Part shown: in pieces, positions 43,561-55,012 of the stretch
Numbering within the stretch: position 1 is the first letter of the stretch
How the letters are laid out: each line of letters begins with the position of its first letter
Origin: Brachycybe producta
Lineage: Eukaryota > Arthropoda > Diplopoda > Playtdesmida > Andrognathidae
Length of the DNA: 64,000 nt
Reading direction: 5' to 3'
Assembly (NCBI GenBank): GCA_036925085.1
Contig: JAUPFP010000015.1
Coordinates: 1,449,001-1,513,000 of the forward strand
Translations under genes and position numbers: made by a program
Notes under the pieces: generated by a model
Databases searched by the model: none
Told to the model about the DNA's origin: nothing
Seen by the model: the letters and a program-made list of their open reading frames with translations, nothing else

Positions 43561-45671
43561 AACGCTCTCGAATGCTTCACGTTGGCAGTTTTCTTTAACA
43601 TGCTGTCTGTGCGTTTTTTCCCTAGCAGTTTCATTTCATTGTAGTTGGTTATTTTTATAGCTTTGCTGTTTTGTTGTAATTGTATGTCTTTTGTTCTATG
43701 TTTAACGTAGACTAATCCTATTTTTGTCTTGTTTAATTGCAAGCTATTAGCCTATTAAGCCAAGTCATAATTTGTTATGTGACCGTGGAATTAGGGCTTG
43801 CATGTTGCTTTATGCATTGCAAGCAGTGCAAATCAATGAATCCCCCCCTTTTTCCATGGGTGGTATTAATAAATGTTGAACATGTACTGACGAGCAGCAA
43901 AACAAGACAAAAGAACATGACATGCAATACAAATTACAATGGGTTACACCCTGTTTTCATTGGCTTAGTTCGGAGGTTTCTCAAACTATGACCTCCAGTG
44001 CCATTTTTGGCTCTTTGAAGAATTTTTTTGTGCTTACCTGATCAGAATACAAGCTTATGATATGAGGTTTTCTTTGTTTGTTAGGGTTTTGTTTACCTCT
44101 TATTATTTTGTTAATTTAAAAGCATTTTAATTGTTTCTTTTCAATTTGAACTTGAGTCTATATAAACTGATTTTGAACTTCCTGTACTTATATATGTCGG
44201 ATCCATTTGGTGTAATTGTCCATTACACGAAATGAATGTCCATTTCGCGAAATGAACATAAATTGGCCTGATGCAAAACGCAAAATGGACAGGTTGGTAT
44301 CATTCTTTGGTCAGTGACAACTAATTAGAGAGAGGATTTCTATGCACTAATAACATTTAAAATACGTGCAAAATATGCACTGCAGCCATTAAAATGTATG
44401 CACATATGGATTAAAAACATATGTTTGTCAAACATGCATTAAAATACCTTATGATATAATTTAGTAATGTACTCTTTAAGTTACGTTAACTGGTTTTTAG
44501 AACTTTTTACTAAATATAATTACCAACCACATACGTAATTAGTAATTTAGAAATTACTCAAAATTATAATTAATTAAATATAAATTTAAATTCATTAAAT
44601 ATGCAGTAAAATACATTTATGTGCTTTTTTTAGAAGGCTTAATTAAATGAGCACATAAATGTATATTAATATCGTATTAGACGTATTTAACACACATAAA
44701 TGCAAATTTATAGTATTTGAACTAAAAAAAACTTAAAAAATAAATTATTTATGATCGTTTGAAAATAGGTTTTCACGTCAAGTTGGCCATAAAAAGTCAT
44801 TTTACTCTTGTTACTTTCTATTAGACTTTTCAATTTCTTTTTTCGTTTTTTTTTTAAAGAAAGCTGTGACAACGAATTCCGAAACTCTAAAAACGCGGGC
44901 AAACACTGTTGATTATTTCTAGAGACAGTTTATTTTTTTTGGCTATTGGGCTTTTTTCAGTATACAACATCTATATATTGTAGATACTATTTATTTGCAA
45001 CATCCACCATAAACAAATCGATAACAAGTGTTTTATTGGCATCTTTCTTTCTTCTCTTCATGTTAAGTTAGAATTTTTGCTGTAAATCAGAAGGGAGTAT
45101 GGGAGAAAAAAAGAGAAAGCGGGGAAAATGGGTTGATGTAACAGCTGACAAATGTAATGTGTGTGTGTGTCAGGAGTTTTACAAAACTGTCTAATGATGA
45201 GAGATGTGAGAATGTTGTAGGTATGTATAGTGAAAAATCACAAAAAACATTCCTTCTAAACAAGTAGCTGTCAGTGTTGCTTATTTCTTCTTGTTAATTG
45301 CATTTTTTAAAATTTCATCTTAAAAGCCATTTTCATTGAAATTTGTTTTTTCCTTGCAGAGAATTGATTTTTTTTAATTTAATTTTTGTATACATGTACA
45401 TGTTGACGTGTGGGTGTTTTCTGGTTTGGATAGTGATGATTTTGTTGTTTGAAACTATTGGATTTTTTTTAATGATAACCATAGTCTTTTGGTGTTTGGT
45501 GGTGTTGTGATGATGGTTTTAGTAGTTTAAAACACCTGTTTGATAACCAAGAACTAAAGAAGTGAATTGTTACAGCATTTTTTAAGGCAACATTCTGCTT
45601 TTTAAAAAGCTACGAGTTCACAACTCTTAATTCTATTAAAGCTTATTTTGTTACAATTTTACACAATCATT
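43561..45671. other. No gene seen
   Basis: AT-rich. A hAT-like end GAGGTTTCTCAAACTATGAC lies at about 43972 and palindromic ATTTCGCGAAAT at about 44241. No coding or RNA signal. Confidence 0.5.
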
Positions 45672-46575
45672 AAGAGCCTAGATCCACGTCAATCTTGTTG
45701 TTTTGAGCAGACGACAACGAGACAAATGAGTGTTCTTATATAGTGTTACTAAAACTGAAAGAAATCGCCTCACAATCGCTCAATTAAAATACAGTAAAGC
45801 GCAAAATGCAATAAAAAGTATTGTTCTTCACGTGCTCGATTCATATAATTTTTGAAAAGGTCCTTCTATTTTTAAACAAGGTTCAAAGTCGTTCGTTTTT
45901 TTAACCCCATGTTAAATCCCATTGGCCCCAAAACCGCCCCACAAACATTTGAAAAACTGTCGTTAAAAACGATTTAGAACAATAACAAAATAATTAGCAC
46001 ATACATTCATGTATTGGCTTCACGATGTTTCCTTTTTATAAATTTTGAAAAGGTTCTTCTATTTTTTAATAACGTTTAAAATCGTACGTTTTTTAACTCC
46101 ATGTTAAGTCACATAGGACTAAAACACCGTCCAACAAAAGTTAAGAGAACTCTCATTAAAAATTATTTAGAGCAATCAGAAAAATTAGCACGTACTTACA
46201 CGTGTTTATTGCCTTCAGGATTATTCTTTTTTCTAAATTTTAAAAGGGCTTTTTATTTTTAAATAGCATTTAAAATCTTACGTTTTTTTAACTCCATGTT
46301 AATTCCCATAGGAGCAAAAAACCGTCACCCAAACATTTGAAGAACTCCCATTAAAAACAACTTAGAACAATCACACAAAAATTAGCACGTGCATTAATCT
46401 ATTGGCTTCACCACGTTTTCTTTTTATAAGATTAGCACGCGAAATTATTTTTCTATTAATTATTATGTGACTTCGAACCGGGAGAAAAAACGTTAAAAAA
46501 CCGTTTTTCAATCAACAACGATCGCAGCGCCTACATTCGGAGAAATTTTGAAATAAACGCTGTATCTAGGCTCTT
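45672..46575. mobile_element. Composite element: three ~194-bp tandem units between 12-bp inverted ends
   Basis: Units begin at about 45850, 46043 and 46238 (TTTTGAAAAGG), each followed in order by TTTTTTAACTCCATGTTAA, AAAACCGTC, ACATTTGAA, TTAGAACAATCA, ATTAGCACGT and TTGGCTTCAC. The array ends near 46430. AAGAGCCTAGAT (45672-45683) and its exact reverse complement (46564-46575) enclose it. Inverted ends around a tandem core recall Pearl-like elements of marine invertebrates. The enclosing inverted repeat is short and could be coincidence, while the tandem array is certain. Confidence 0.6.
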
Positions 46576-49500
46576 GATCTAAAATGTCAGCTAAATTAAA
46601 CAAACCTAGCGGAATCAGTGTTGGATTGCAGTAAGACAAGTCAAAACATGTTTTTATTTCAGTAAGGTATGGCCTATGCAAAATTATTACACCAACACGA
46701 TATAAATAACAACTTGCAACTTCAAAAATGGTTGTATTGTAATATTAGAACAGTTGGTTAACTATTATAAATAGTTAATGAACTGTGTATGATGCATGGT
46801 GCCGTTAAACCATTTTAACTTGTGCACGTATCTGCTTATTTTTCATGTTGTTGTGTGGATGCAGAAATCTTACATATAGTAAACTCACTAAAAGAACTTT
46901 TTAAATTAATGAATGCAATCCAGGAATACAGCCACAAGGGGATCTACGGTTGCTTACAATGTAGCTTTAATGGCTCCCGGATTGTGGCTATGTAAAAGTG
47001 AGTTGTTGGCTCAGCACCACAATGGCATATGAGCTGAATTGGCTCTTATGAGCCACAATCTGAATAACTTAGAATTTCAATGGTCATCATGTACACACTG
47101 AATAATGTGTTTTGGTCCTGGCAAACCTTTCAAAAGTAGGCCAAGATGAAAAATCTGCAGTGTGTGGGAGTAATACAATATCATATACAGCAGCGTTTCC
47201 CAATTTTATTTGACTACGGAACCCTTTTATTATCGTTAAAATACGGAATGAGACAAATGTCAGAAAAAGTATATATGGATAAAAATAATAGGCACGTAAT
47301 TTTAATAAAATGATAAACTAGGGTATCAGGTTCACTTTTAATTTATATTAAAAAATCGCATAAAATTGCAACATATTTTATGTCTTATTTAATTTTTGAG
47401 TTTTACAGTGTGAAATTTAATATTTTTTTTTAATTTTCTCGCGGAACCGTTACTTTTCCTTCGTGAAACCTCAAGTGTTCCGCGGAACTCCATTGGTAAA
47501 TGACTCGAGAAATGGTTGTTTCGTTTTTTTATTCAAACAGTAAATTTCTAATTTTGATTTTTTTTCTTCTTCGCTCATTTATAATGTAGTGATGGTGTTG
47601 CTTAGAAGTTTTTTTTTTGATTTTTGCATAAATTTTTTTTGTATTATATGCTGTGTTACATTTTTATGGGTAGGTTGCAAAATTTGGCATGAAGATCTAT
47701 CTATCTATCAAGGGAACCTTTAATTTTTTTTCTATATTACAGAAGAAGTACTTTGGAGAGTTGTGCCTAACTTTTGCTTCCTTGCATTACTCTCTCTTGT
47801 TGAGTTTGTGTCTGTGAGAACGTAAAAGTTTTTCTAAGGAAAATTTAGTGAACTATTGAGTACTTGGGACCATACATTATTCATGAGTTTGATGTGATCT
47901 GAGTACCTAAAAACTGTTTCCAAATACATCACATTTCAAAAATGCAAGTACACAGAGTATATACTAAAAAGACTGGAAGGCCCTTCCTACATTTGAGGCT
48001 TTTGGTTCATAGAGAAGAAAAAAAAAATGTTACTTGCCATTTAGTTTGCAAAAAGGTCGAATGGATGAGAAGTTCTTTTTTTTTCAAATATATTTTTTTT
48101 GCGGTTGGTTTGAAAGGATTTTTTTCAATGAACCTACTTCTTTATTCTGTATTTTTTTTTTACTTTGTTCATATAACCGTGTCTTTGTGTATATTTTCAT
48201 TGCTTGATCTTTTTTGTGTGTGTCTTTGTTTACAGTGTGACTCTTCCTGTTTATTTTTGTTGTCTTTCTTTTAAGCCGGGATCACACTACGCAACAAATT
48301 GTTCTAAAGTGTAATGCCAGAGAGTACACAACAGCACGTAAACCACAGTTATGCTAACTCTGATTATTCTTTCAGAAACAAAATAAAGACAAACAAGAAA
48401 GTGTTTAAAAAACTAGAAGAGTAGCTCAATCACTTTAAGAGGCTACATCGCAAAATTACTTTGAAAAATCTCCACAAAGAGCGCTAGCATAGTTTTTTTT
48501 TCTCCATACACACTATAGAGGACCTTCCAACAAACATCCTTTGGTGTACGAACCTTATCCAAAGCCAAGCGAATGTGTTGGGTGTTACTCGTTACGTCGC
48601 ACACACTAGGCCAACCAGATTCAATGAATGCTTTGGCTACCATTCGTTAGCCTGGTGTGTACGCACCTGAACACGATAGATTATTTTTGGTTCATGCACA
48701 TTGCACATGCGCAAGACGTTGACTTCAAGAAACGACTTTTCTAAACGTCATTTTTAAAATCCATTAACTCTTTTAAATGTTGATCAACATGTTTTCATTT
48801 TATTTACAAATAAATTATGTTGTGTTGTTAACAATAACCAATAATTTAATTTTTTTTAGCTGATAGATTAAGAATGATTTTTCTGTTACTTGTTTGTGAG
48901 CACTCTGTTGACTATTATTGGATTTCATGTTTTTTTTTGTGTGTAGAAATTGATTTTTAACTTTAAGTGTGGGTGTAAAATTGTTTTAAAGGAGATGTTT
49001 TACTGTTTTTGTTCTCCAGTCAGCATTATATTCAATCTGCCAGATTGAAGATTATTATTGAACAGTAGTGGATGAATTCTTATTAGTAAAGAGCAGCTTT
49101 ATATGCACTAAAACCAAGCGGCTATCGGCGTGAATAAAATCAGTATGATGCAATATCTGGTATAGCCGTTTAACATGGTTTGTTTGGTTTTCGTTTTTTG
49201 TTTTCTTGAAAAGTAATTTAAAGTCCAATAAGCACTCCAAATTTGGACTCTTGTTCATCTGAAACATTCCTTAACAGTTGGTAGTAGAGAATTTTTTTCA
49301 AAATTCAAATTATATTTCTAAAAACTGTTGCATAATGTATGTTTTATTGTGTATCAGACATCTGCATCTACTCATCCACTGACGATTTATAAAGGCAAAT
49401 GGGTACACGGTTCAACAACCAAGTTCGGTGCAACAGTGGTTTGTTGCTTCATTGTTCAGTGTACGTTGAAACGTTTGTTATACCATATTTTTTTCTAGCA

Positions 49501-49974
49501 ACACACAAGATTGTTGCTCACAAAACAGAAGCAACAGAATATTAGAATAGAATCTGATTCTATTTTCAAAAAATTATTGTTTTGTTTAATTACCAATGAA
49601 CAACTTGTTTTAGAATCACGTTACTGCAAATGAAAAGAGGAGAAGCCAACCAACTGTCCATCACCACCTTGACCTCACTTTCACACAAAAGCAAACACAC
49701 TCGTTGTTTATTTGCTGTTGCATTCAACAGTTGCAAAAAACATAGTTGCTGTTTGTTTGTATCACGAGAGTTGCTTCCAACAAATGAGGAAACTGTAGTT
49801 TCCACAACTGGTTTGTTGTGTGCTAATTGCATCGTGTGTCATTAGCTTTAGGTTTACTGTGAGATGCTATAAGTTTTAAAAATATTTTTTTAAATTTACA
49901 ATATTTTATTTCAATTTCTTCATAATGAAACATTTATCTTCAAATACATCAACATGTAAATAGACAGGGCCTTC
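46576..49974. other. No gene seen
   Basis: hAT-like start CAGCGTTTCCCAATTTT at about 47192 without a clear partner. The CTAGAAG-family single end is at 48398-48440. GCCGGGATCACACTACGC at 48275 looks like a MITE end with no partner found. A 110-codon frame at 47942 is Phe/Leu/Cys-rich from T-runs and not credible. Confidence 0.5.
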
Positions 49975-50182
49975 TAATGCTTAAAGAAATAAAAGCTAGA
50001 ACTGATGCATATTTGTGGTCGTTCTTTACAAATTCTCTTCTAGCACATAGTTATGTTTTAGGACGAATTCAATTTGACGATGATGTCGAAACTTTGTCTA
50101 AATGACATTCATTTACGATTGGGAATTATCCCGCTGCTACATGGCTGTAGTTTACTGAGTTGAATTGAATTGAAATATTACT
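49975..50182 (+). mobile_element. Non-LTR retrotransposon 3' end, copy 3
   Basis: GCTAGAACTGATGCATATTT with GTGGTC, ATAGTTATGTTTTAGGACGA, TTTGACGATGATGTCGAAAC, AATGACATTCATTTACGATT and a tail ACTGAGTTGAATTGAATTGA. The residual frame reads AR-TDAYLWSF, as in the copy at 58999. Confidence 0.75.
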
Positions 50183-50767
50183 TTGTTTCTATATTTTTTT
50201 TTACAATTGAGAAAGATTATGGGAAAAAAACTTCTTCATAGCACTAGTGGTACATGTACTGCTTACATGTATTGGAAGCTTTTACTCCGTTCTAAACATT
50301 ACAAAAATGATATCTAATTAGGTCTGAATTGTGAGGCACCCATTTACGTAGGACTTACAGGGATTTTGATTAAAATTGTTCATTGGGCTTCTGACGACAA
50401 TTAGTTAACTTTGTCTCTGTAGGGATTTCGAAATAAAACATTATTAGTGAGGAAGGATGCTGACAATCAGGTTTTCTTTTAGTACTGTTTTTTTTTTTTC
50501 ATTCTATGAATGTTTTCACAATAACTACATTCAACTGCATTATGCTTTATCCTCGAGTCGATGCTCTTTGATCCCTTTGATGCAAAGGTACATTGAAAGC
50601 AATAGGTTTATTACAAAGTCACGAGTCACTGCTTTAGTTGATGCGTCACTATGTTTTTACCTTAATAAAGAGGCTTATATGCAATGCAAGTAATAGGAGA
50701 AATTATAATAAAGAAAAATATTTAATGAACAAGTAGCACAATTAAATTCAGGTTACATATGTTGTGT

Positions 50768-51139
50768 AAAGGCGCATTCACACTAGGCTGGTTTACAAGC
50801 GGCTGGTTGCTGCTGGCTATTGGCAGCAACAGCAAGCAGCGGCTGCTTTGGGTTCACACTTGTCCAGTCACTGCTGATATTAGCAGCACAAGTCGTCCAA
50901 TCACCGTCTTGCAAAAATGCAAAATCTAACAACAACCAACCCAAGCAGTGGAGTTTCAACTGCCCACTAGTGCCACTACTAGCGACAAAGGGTTCACACT
51001 AGCTGGTAGCACACTGGTAGCAGCAGGAAGGAAATCACATGACCAGCTGGTAGCTGCTAAAGTTGGACTGCTGGAGAAAGCAGCTACTGGTAGCAGTTCA
51101 GGCTACAACCAGCAACCAGCCTAGTGTGAATGCGCCATT
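50768..51139. mobile_element. MITE with GGCGCATTCACACTAGGCTGG inverted ends (upstream of the peptide gene)
   Basis: The left end GGCGCATTCACACTAGGCTG is exactly mirrored by CAGCCTAGTGTGAATGCGCC at the right. TA follows both ends. The interior is full of GCTGGTAGC, GCAGCAAC and related words and is much GC-richer than the flanks. About 370 bp, non-coding. It ends 250 bp before the start codon of the candidate peptide gene, so it could contribute to that promoter. Confidence 0.85.
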
Positions 51140-51389
51140 AGAGTTTAAATCATTCCAAACGCATCTTTTATATGTTGGTTTTGGAATTGCATCAATTCTG
51201 CAAACCACTTGTTCAATCATTGCAAGTGACGAAGAAGCGTTACTGTAAACATTCAAATTAAACATTGATTTTGATTTAAAACATTTACGAATAAGCTTAT
51301 CAAAGACCACTTTGACAACAGGACGTTCGGATACAAAAAAATAAGGACTTGTTTAAAGCATTTTTCTTTTAACTTTGAACAAAATCAAG

Positions 51390-52338
51390 ATGAACCACAA
51401 CCTGGTGAAAATTTTAGCTTCTCTATTGCTTTTATTTATTTGCAGTCAGGTAACAACTCCTAATAATTAATACAAAAAAATGTGCTTATAAGTTATATAT
51501 TAATAAATAGTACTTTTAATCGTACATGTTAAGACTCTTTTTGACCTCCATTGCTGTTTAGAGCAATAGTAACAATGTAAGAAACAATGGGGGTCTGTCG
51601 GGGTTCGTTGAATCCCTTGTTTAGTATAGACTCATAACGTATGATCGGATATTAACAAATTACAGTAGGCCTACTAATCATTGTTTTTTATAGAATGATG
51701 ATTTTTGCTAGAATTAATTTCAGCATAAGCTAACAAAATCATAGATTACCATTAAGCCTCGTTTTCACGGTGATAGTTCTTTCATGAGAGTAGCTGTCAT
51801 GAAAGTTGCGATAGTTCACTCTCTCACGATAGCAACTGTCTACACGTCTTGAAGTAACTGTGATAGTTCTGTCACATGACAGTGTGACGTCTACTTCATA
51901 GATATCATTGAGTCAACAACAGTGTTGCTTCTCTCTCCCCCCCCCCTCCAAAAGCCAAATTTCCTTACAAAGTGGATATATTTCCCTACAAACGCCGGTC
52001 ACTCAACAACTACTACTATCGCGGCAGTACTATCAACTATCTAGTCAAACGAGATAGTGTGATAATCACTATCGCAACAGTGCGATAGTGACTATCATGT
52101 GGTCTGTACGATGATAGTTGCTGTCACGACAGCAACTATCGTGACAACTATCATCGTGAAAACGGGGCTTTATAGTCGTTTATTATTAATAACTGAATAG
52201 GTACATGTAATCTGCAAAGAAACAGCCAGGGAGCCTCCCTTACAGGGTGACGGTGACAACAATGATACTTCATCAGAGCTTATTCCACTTGGACTTGGAA
52301 CCTTTGTGTACAACCTGCTCACTTCAATTGGCATATAA
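51390..52338 (+). CDS. Candidate two-exon gene for a 50-residue secreted or membrane peptide
   Basis: Exon 1 (51390-51449) encodes a textbook signal peptide: MNHNLVK, then ILASLLLLFI, then CSQ, ending at a good donor CAG|GTAACA in phase 0. The next credible acceptor, CTCCCTTACAG (ends 52245), opens exon 2 (52246-52338) in the same phase. It gives GDGDNNDTSSELIPLG, then LGTFVYNLLTSIGI and a stop. The intron falls at the predicted cleavage site, a common layout in secreted-peptide genes. ATTAAA lies 19 bp after the stop (52357-52362). The 796-bp intron holds a complete MITE (51756-52170). The predicted mature part has an acidic start and a hydrophobic end without Cys pairs, dibasic sites or an amidation signal, so it could be a secreted peptide or a small membrane protein. 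I recognise no homolog. The evidence is splice logic and composition only. Confidence 0.4.
51756..52170. mobile_element. MITE with CGTTTTCACGRTGATAGTT inverted ends, inside the candidate peptide-gene intron
   Basis: The left end AAGCCTCGTTTTCACGGTGA is mirrored by TCATCGTGAAAACGGGGCTT. The interior repeats CTATCG, GATAGT and TGTCACGACAG in both orientations, giving long imperfect stems. A run of C (about 51936) lies in the middle. Non-coding, about 415 bp. Confidence 0.85.
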
Positions 52339-52362
52339 TTAATTATTCTCATGTTAATTAAA

Positions 52363-54951
52363 CAAACAAAAAATAATAACCGTCATTTAAATGGAATCAT
52401 CAGGGAAAGAAAAAGTGAAGCGAATTGCTTGCTGGCTGAGAATATTTTTTGACGTATTTCGAAGCGATCCCACAGCATAAAATGAGGTCTCCACAACGTA
52501 ATCCCACAAAGAATTTTGTAAATTATAATTACGTAATTTAATTTTAATTTTTATTTTTTTAAAAAAAGTGTGTGAAAGTTGACAGTTAAATGCTATTGAA
52601 AATTGATTTTCAAAAGTGATTGAATAAACAATTTTACTGTCATAATTAACATGCTTCAATATTTAAGCACATATGGGCGCCCACACGCCCACGCCCCCTT
52701 TCAAAAGTGAAATTTCATTTTTAAAGCGTGCTATTTAAAATGCTGTTAGTTTTTGCGTTTAATTTTTCTCTTGCCATAATTAATATAAAAATTAATTATT
52801 TTTATTTTCGTAATAAACAAGTTTGGTGAATTGCACTTCTTGAAAACGATAGATAATACTTATTAATTAATTAACTATGACTTAGTTAGAACTGTGTGTA
52901 TATTCTTCTCGCAGTTAGTATCATAATCATAAGCTGCAGCCTTCTTATGTCACAAGTTTGTATTTTTGTCTTCTTATTTAGAAAAAAGTGACGAAGAAGA
53001 AAGAAACCTTCTAAATTTCTATATGAATAATAATTCTAAAAAAAAACACCCTAACATTTCTATTTTATCCATAAAATCTAAGCTATTGGACAGCTGTAAA
53101 TATTCACATGAAAAGCACTTACAGTAACTATTAAACTACATTAGTGAATTATTTTCATAGATTTTTTTTCTTCTCCAGATACTTAAAATGACACTGTTAG
53201 GGCTTATCAAAATATTATTTAGGTCTAAGGAGAAGAAATAGTTTAAAATAATAGCTAACTGTCCGCTGGTTAGCCTGGCATTCCATTGACAGACATTTAT
53301 TTTTCTAGAGAAATACCTGCTTGATTTGTGCATAAACGTCCGTTCTTTGTTTATAATTGTCATTGTAACTGTTAAGAGGGCCACTTTAAATTTTTACGTA
53401 GAATATATTCATAATACTTTTGATAAAAAGTTTCAACTAAAAGTTGATGACTTTTAGCTCCACTATCTTTGTCATACTAATCATTAAGAATATGACCTTT
53501 AGTGTCTTCATTAATTATTATTATCATTCTGTAATTCTGATTATATTCACCGCCACCACCACGGGTGGTGGAGGGAAAGTGCGAGAGGGAGGAGGAGGAG
53601 GAGGAGGTAAAGATGTTAATGATTAATTAATTATGGGTGTTTAGTTCGTGTGGACATACCTATCTGTCTTTTTAATCTAAACTAATCAATTTAGCTCCCA
53701 ATATAGAGCTAGTTCTCTTGTATAGAGGAACTTTATCTCCAACGAAATTAATGATAATTCCCCATTTATTTTCACCTTCTCTATTAAATTGATTGATTTT
53801 TTTCTCTCTCTTTTTTTCCTTTCCTAAAATTGCACTTTTATATAGTGTTTGGGTGGTGGTGTGGTGGTGGTGGTGGTGGTGGCTACATGAAAAATGATGC
53901 CCCCCACCCTCCGTAATCGCTTGCAATTAAAATATAACCGCTCATTAAATTTGAAGCTGATAATGGCATTAGTGTTGTATTATAAAGTGGTTGTTGGGAC
54001 CTCTTGTTTATAAATGGACTAGGCCTACTAATTCAACATTAAGGCACTTTAATGCTGTAATTTTTTGTTATAATAATTGAGTAATGAATTTATTATTCGA
54101 TATTCCATTTGTATTTTTAAATGCATAATTGCGTGTTGCCTATTATGTATTTTTATGAAATGGAATACATATAAATGGAATATATATATATATTACCGTA
54201 AATTGTAACTAGAGATAAAGAGAAAAAGAGAGAAAGAAAAAAAGGGCATTCCTTTGTAAATGGGAATAATATCCACTTCTGGTGCATTAAACTATATTTA
54301 TAGTTGAGTAGACATACCACACAATTTACTTCCATATGTGTGTACAGTATATATATATGCTTTCAAGGGATGTTTTAAGAACTTAATGTGTGCTTCACTT
54401 GTTGTTTCCATGGTTACCAAATAAAAAGTTACCAAATATAATTGTGGTATCAAGAGTAATATACAATAGCTTTAAGGCTTTTATACCGATAGTCTACATT
54501 AAGTAGCGTTTTTTTGTTGTTGTTTCCTTTTTCTTTGTTTTTAAGTACAAATTATTTTTTTTTCTTGAAAAAAAAAACGAAATAAAGCATCCATTATGTC
54601 TAGTAACATTTTACCAAGTTTTCAACTTTTGCGTTCCCAAGAAAGTAATTATTACTATCTGTGAATGCATGTGTTTGTTTATTTGTTTGCTTAACTATGT
54701 TAATGTCTATGTGTAATAATGGAGGAATAAATAGAGAAAACTGAAGGTTTGTTTTGTACATTTTGCAGGGCAGAGATTCTAGTACAGTGTTAAACCGTTT
54801 AAATATAAAAACGGATAACACGAAAATTTTAATGATACAAAAAATATTCCATCTGGTTTGTTACGATTATGTTTTTCGAATATATTTTGAATTCGTTTAA
54901 TACGAAACGGCGATTGCACAGATGTACATACATATTTAATAGAAACCACCA
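52363..54951. other. No gene seen; simple repeats
   Basis: CCACCACCACGGGTGGTGG palindrome at about 53553, (GGT)n at 53850-53880 and a (TA)n tract at 54181. A pogo-like end ACAGTGTTAAACCGTTT lies at about 54785. No coding signal. Confidence 0.5.
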
Positions 54952-55012
54952 AACGCCTTAAAGAAGGCAATCACTGATTACAGTCTTCAGTGATTGCCTG
55001 TTTTAAGGGGTT
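54952..55012. repeat. 61-nt hairpin with 26-bp arms (miRNA-precursor-like or foldback)
   Basis: Arms 54952-54977 and 54987-55012 pair at 23 of 26 positions, with AGGCAATCACTGA perfectly paired next to a 9-nt loop (TTACAGTCT). Mismatches lie toward the base, as in miRNA precursors. The words GGCAATCACTG also occur at about 26408, so a repeat origin is possible. Confidence 0.6.

Noticed and set aside
47942..48274. 110-codon plus-strand frame
   Set aside because: Phe/Leu/Cys-rich from T-runs, with no credible domain.
48275..48660. Possible MITE beginning GCCGGGATCACACTACGC, with a 66-codon minus-strand frame nearby
   Set aside because: No matching inverted end or target duplication could be found.
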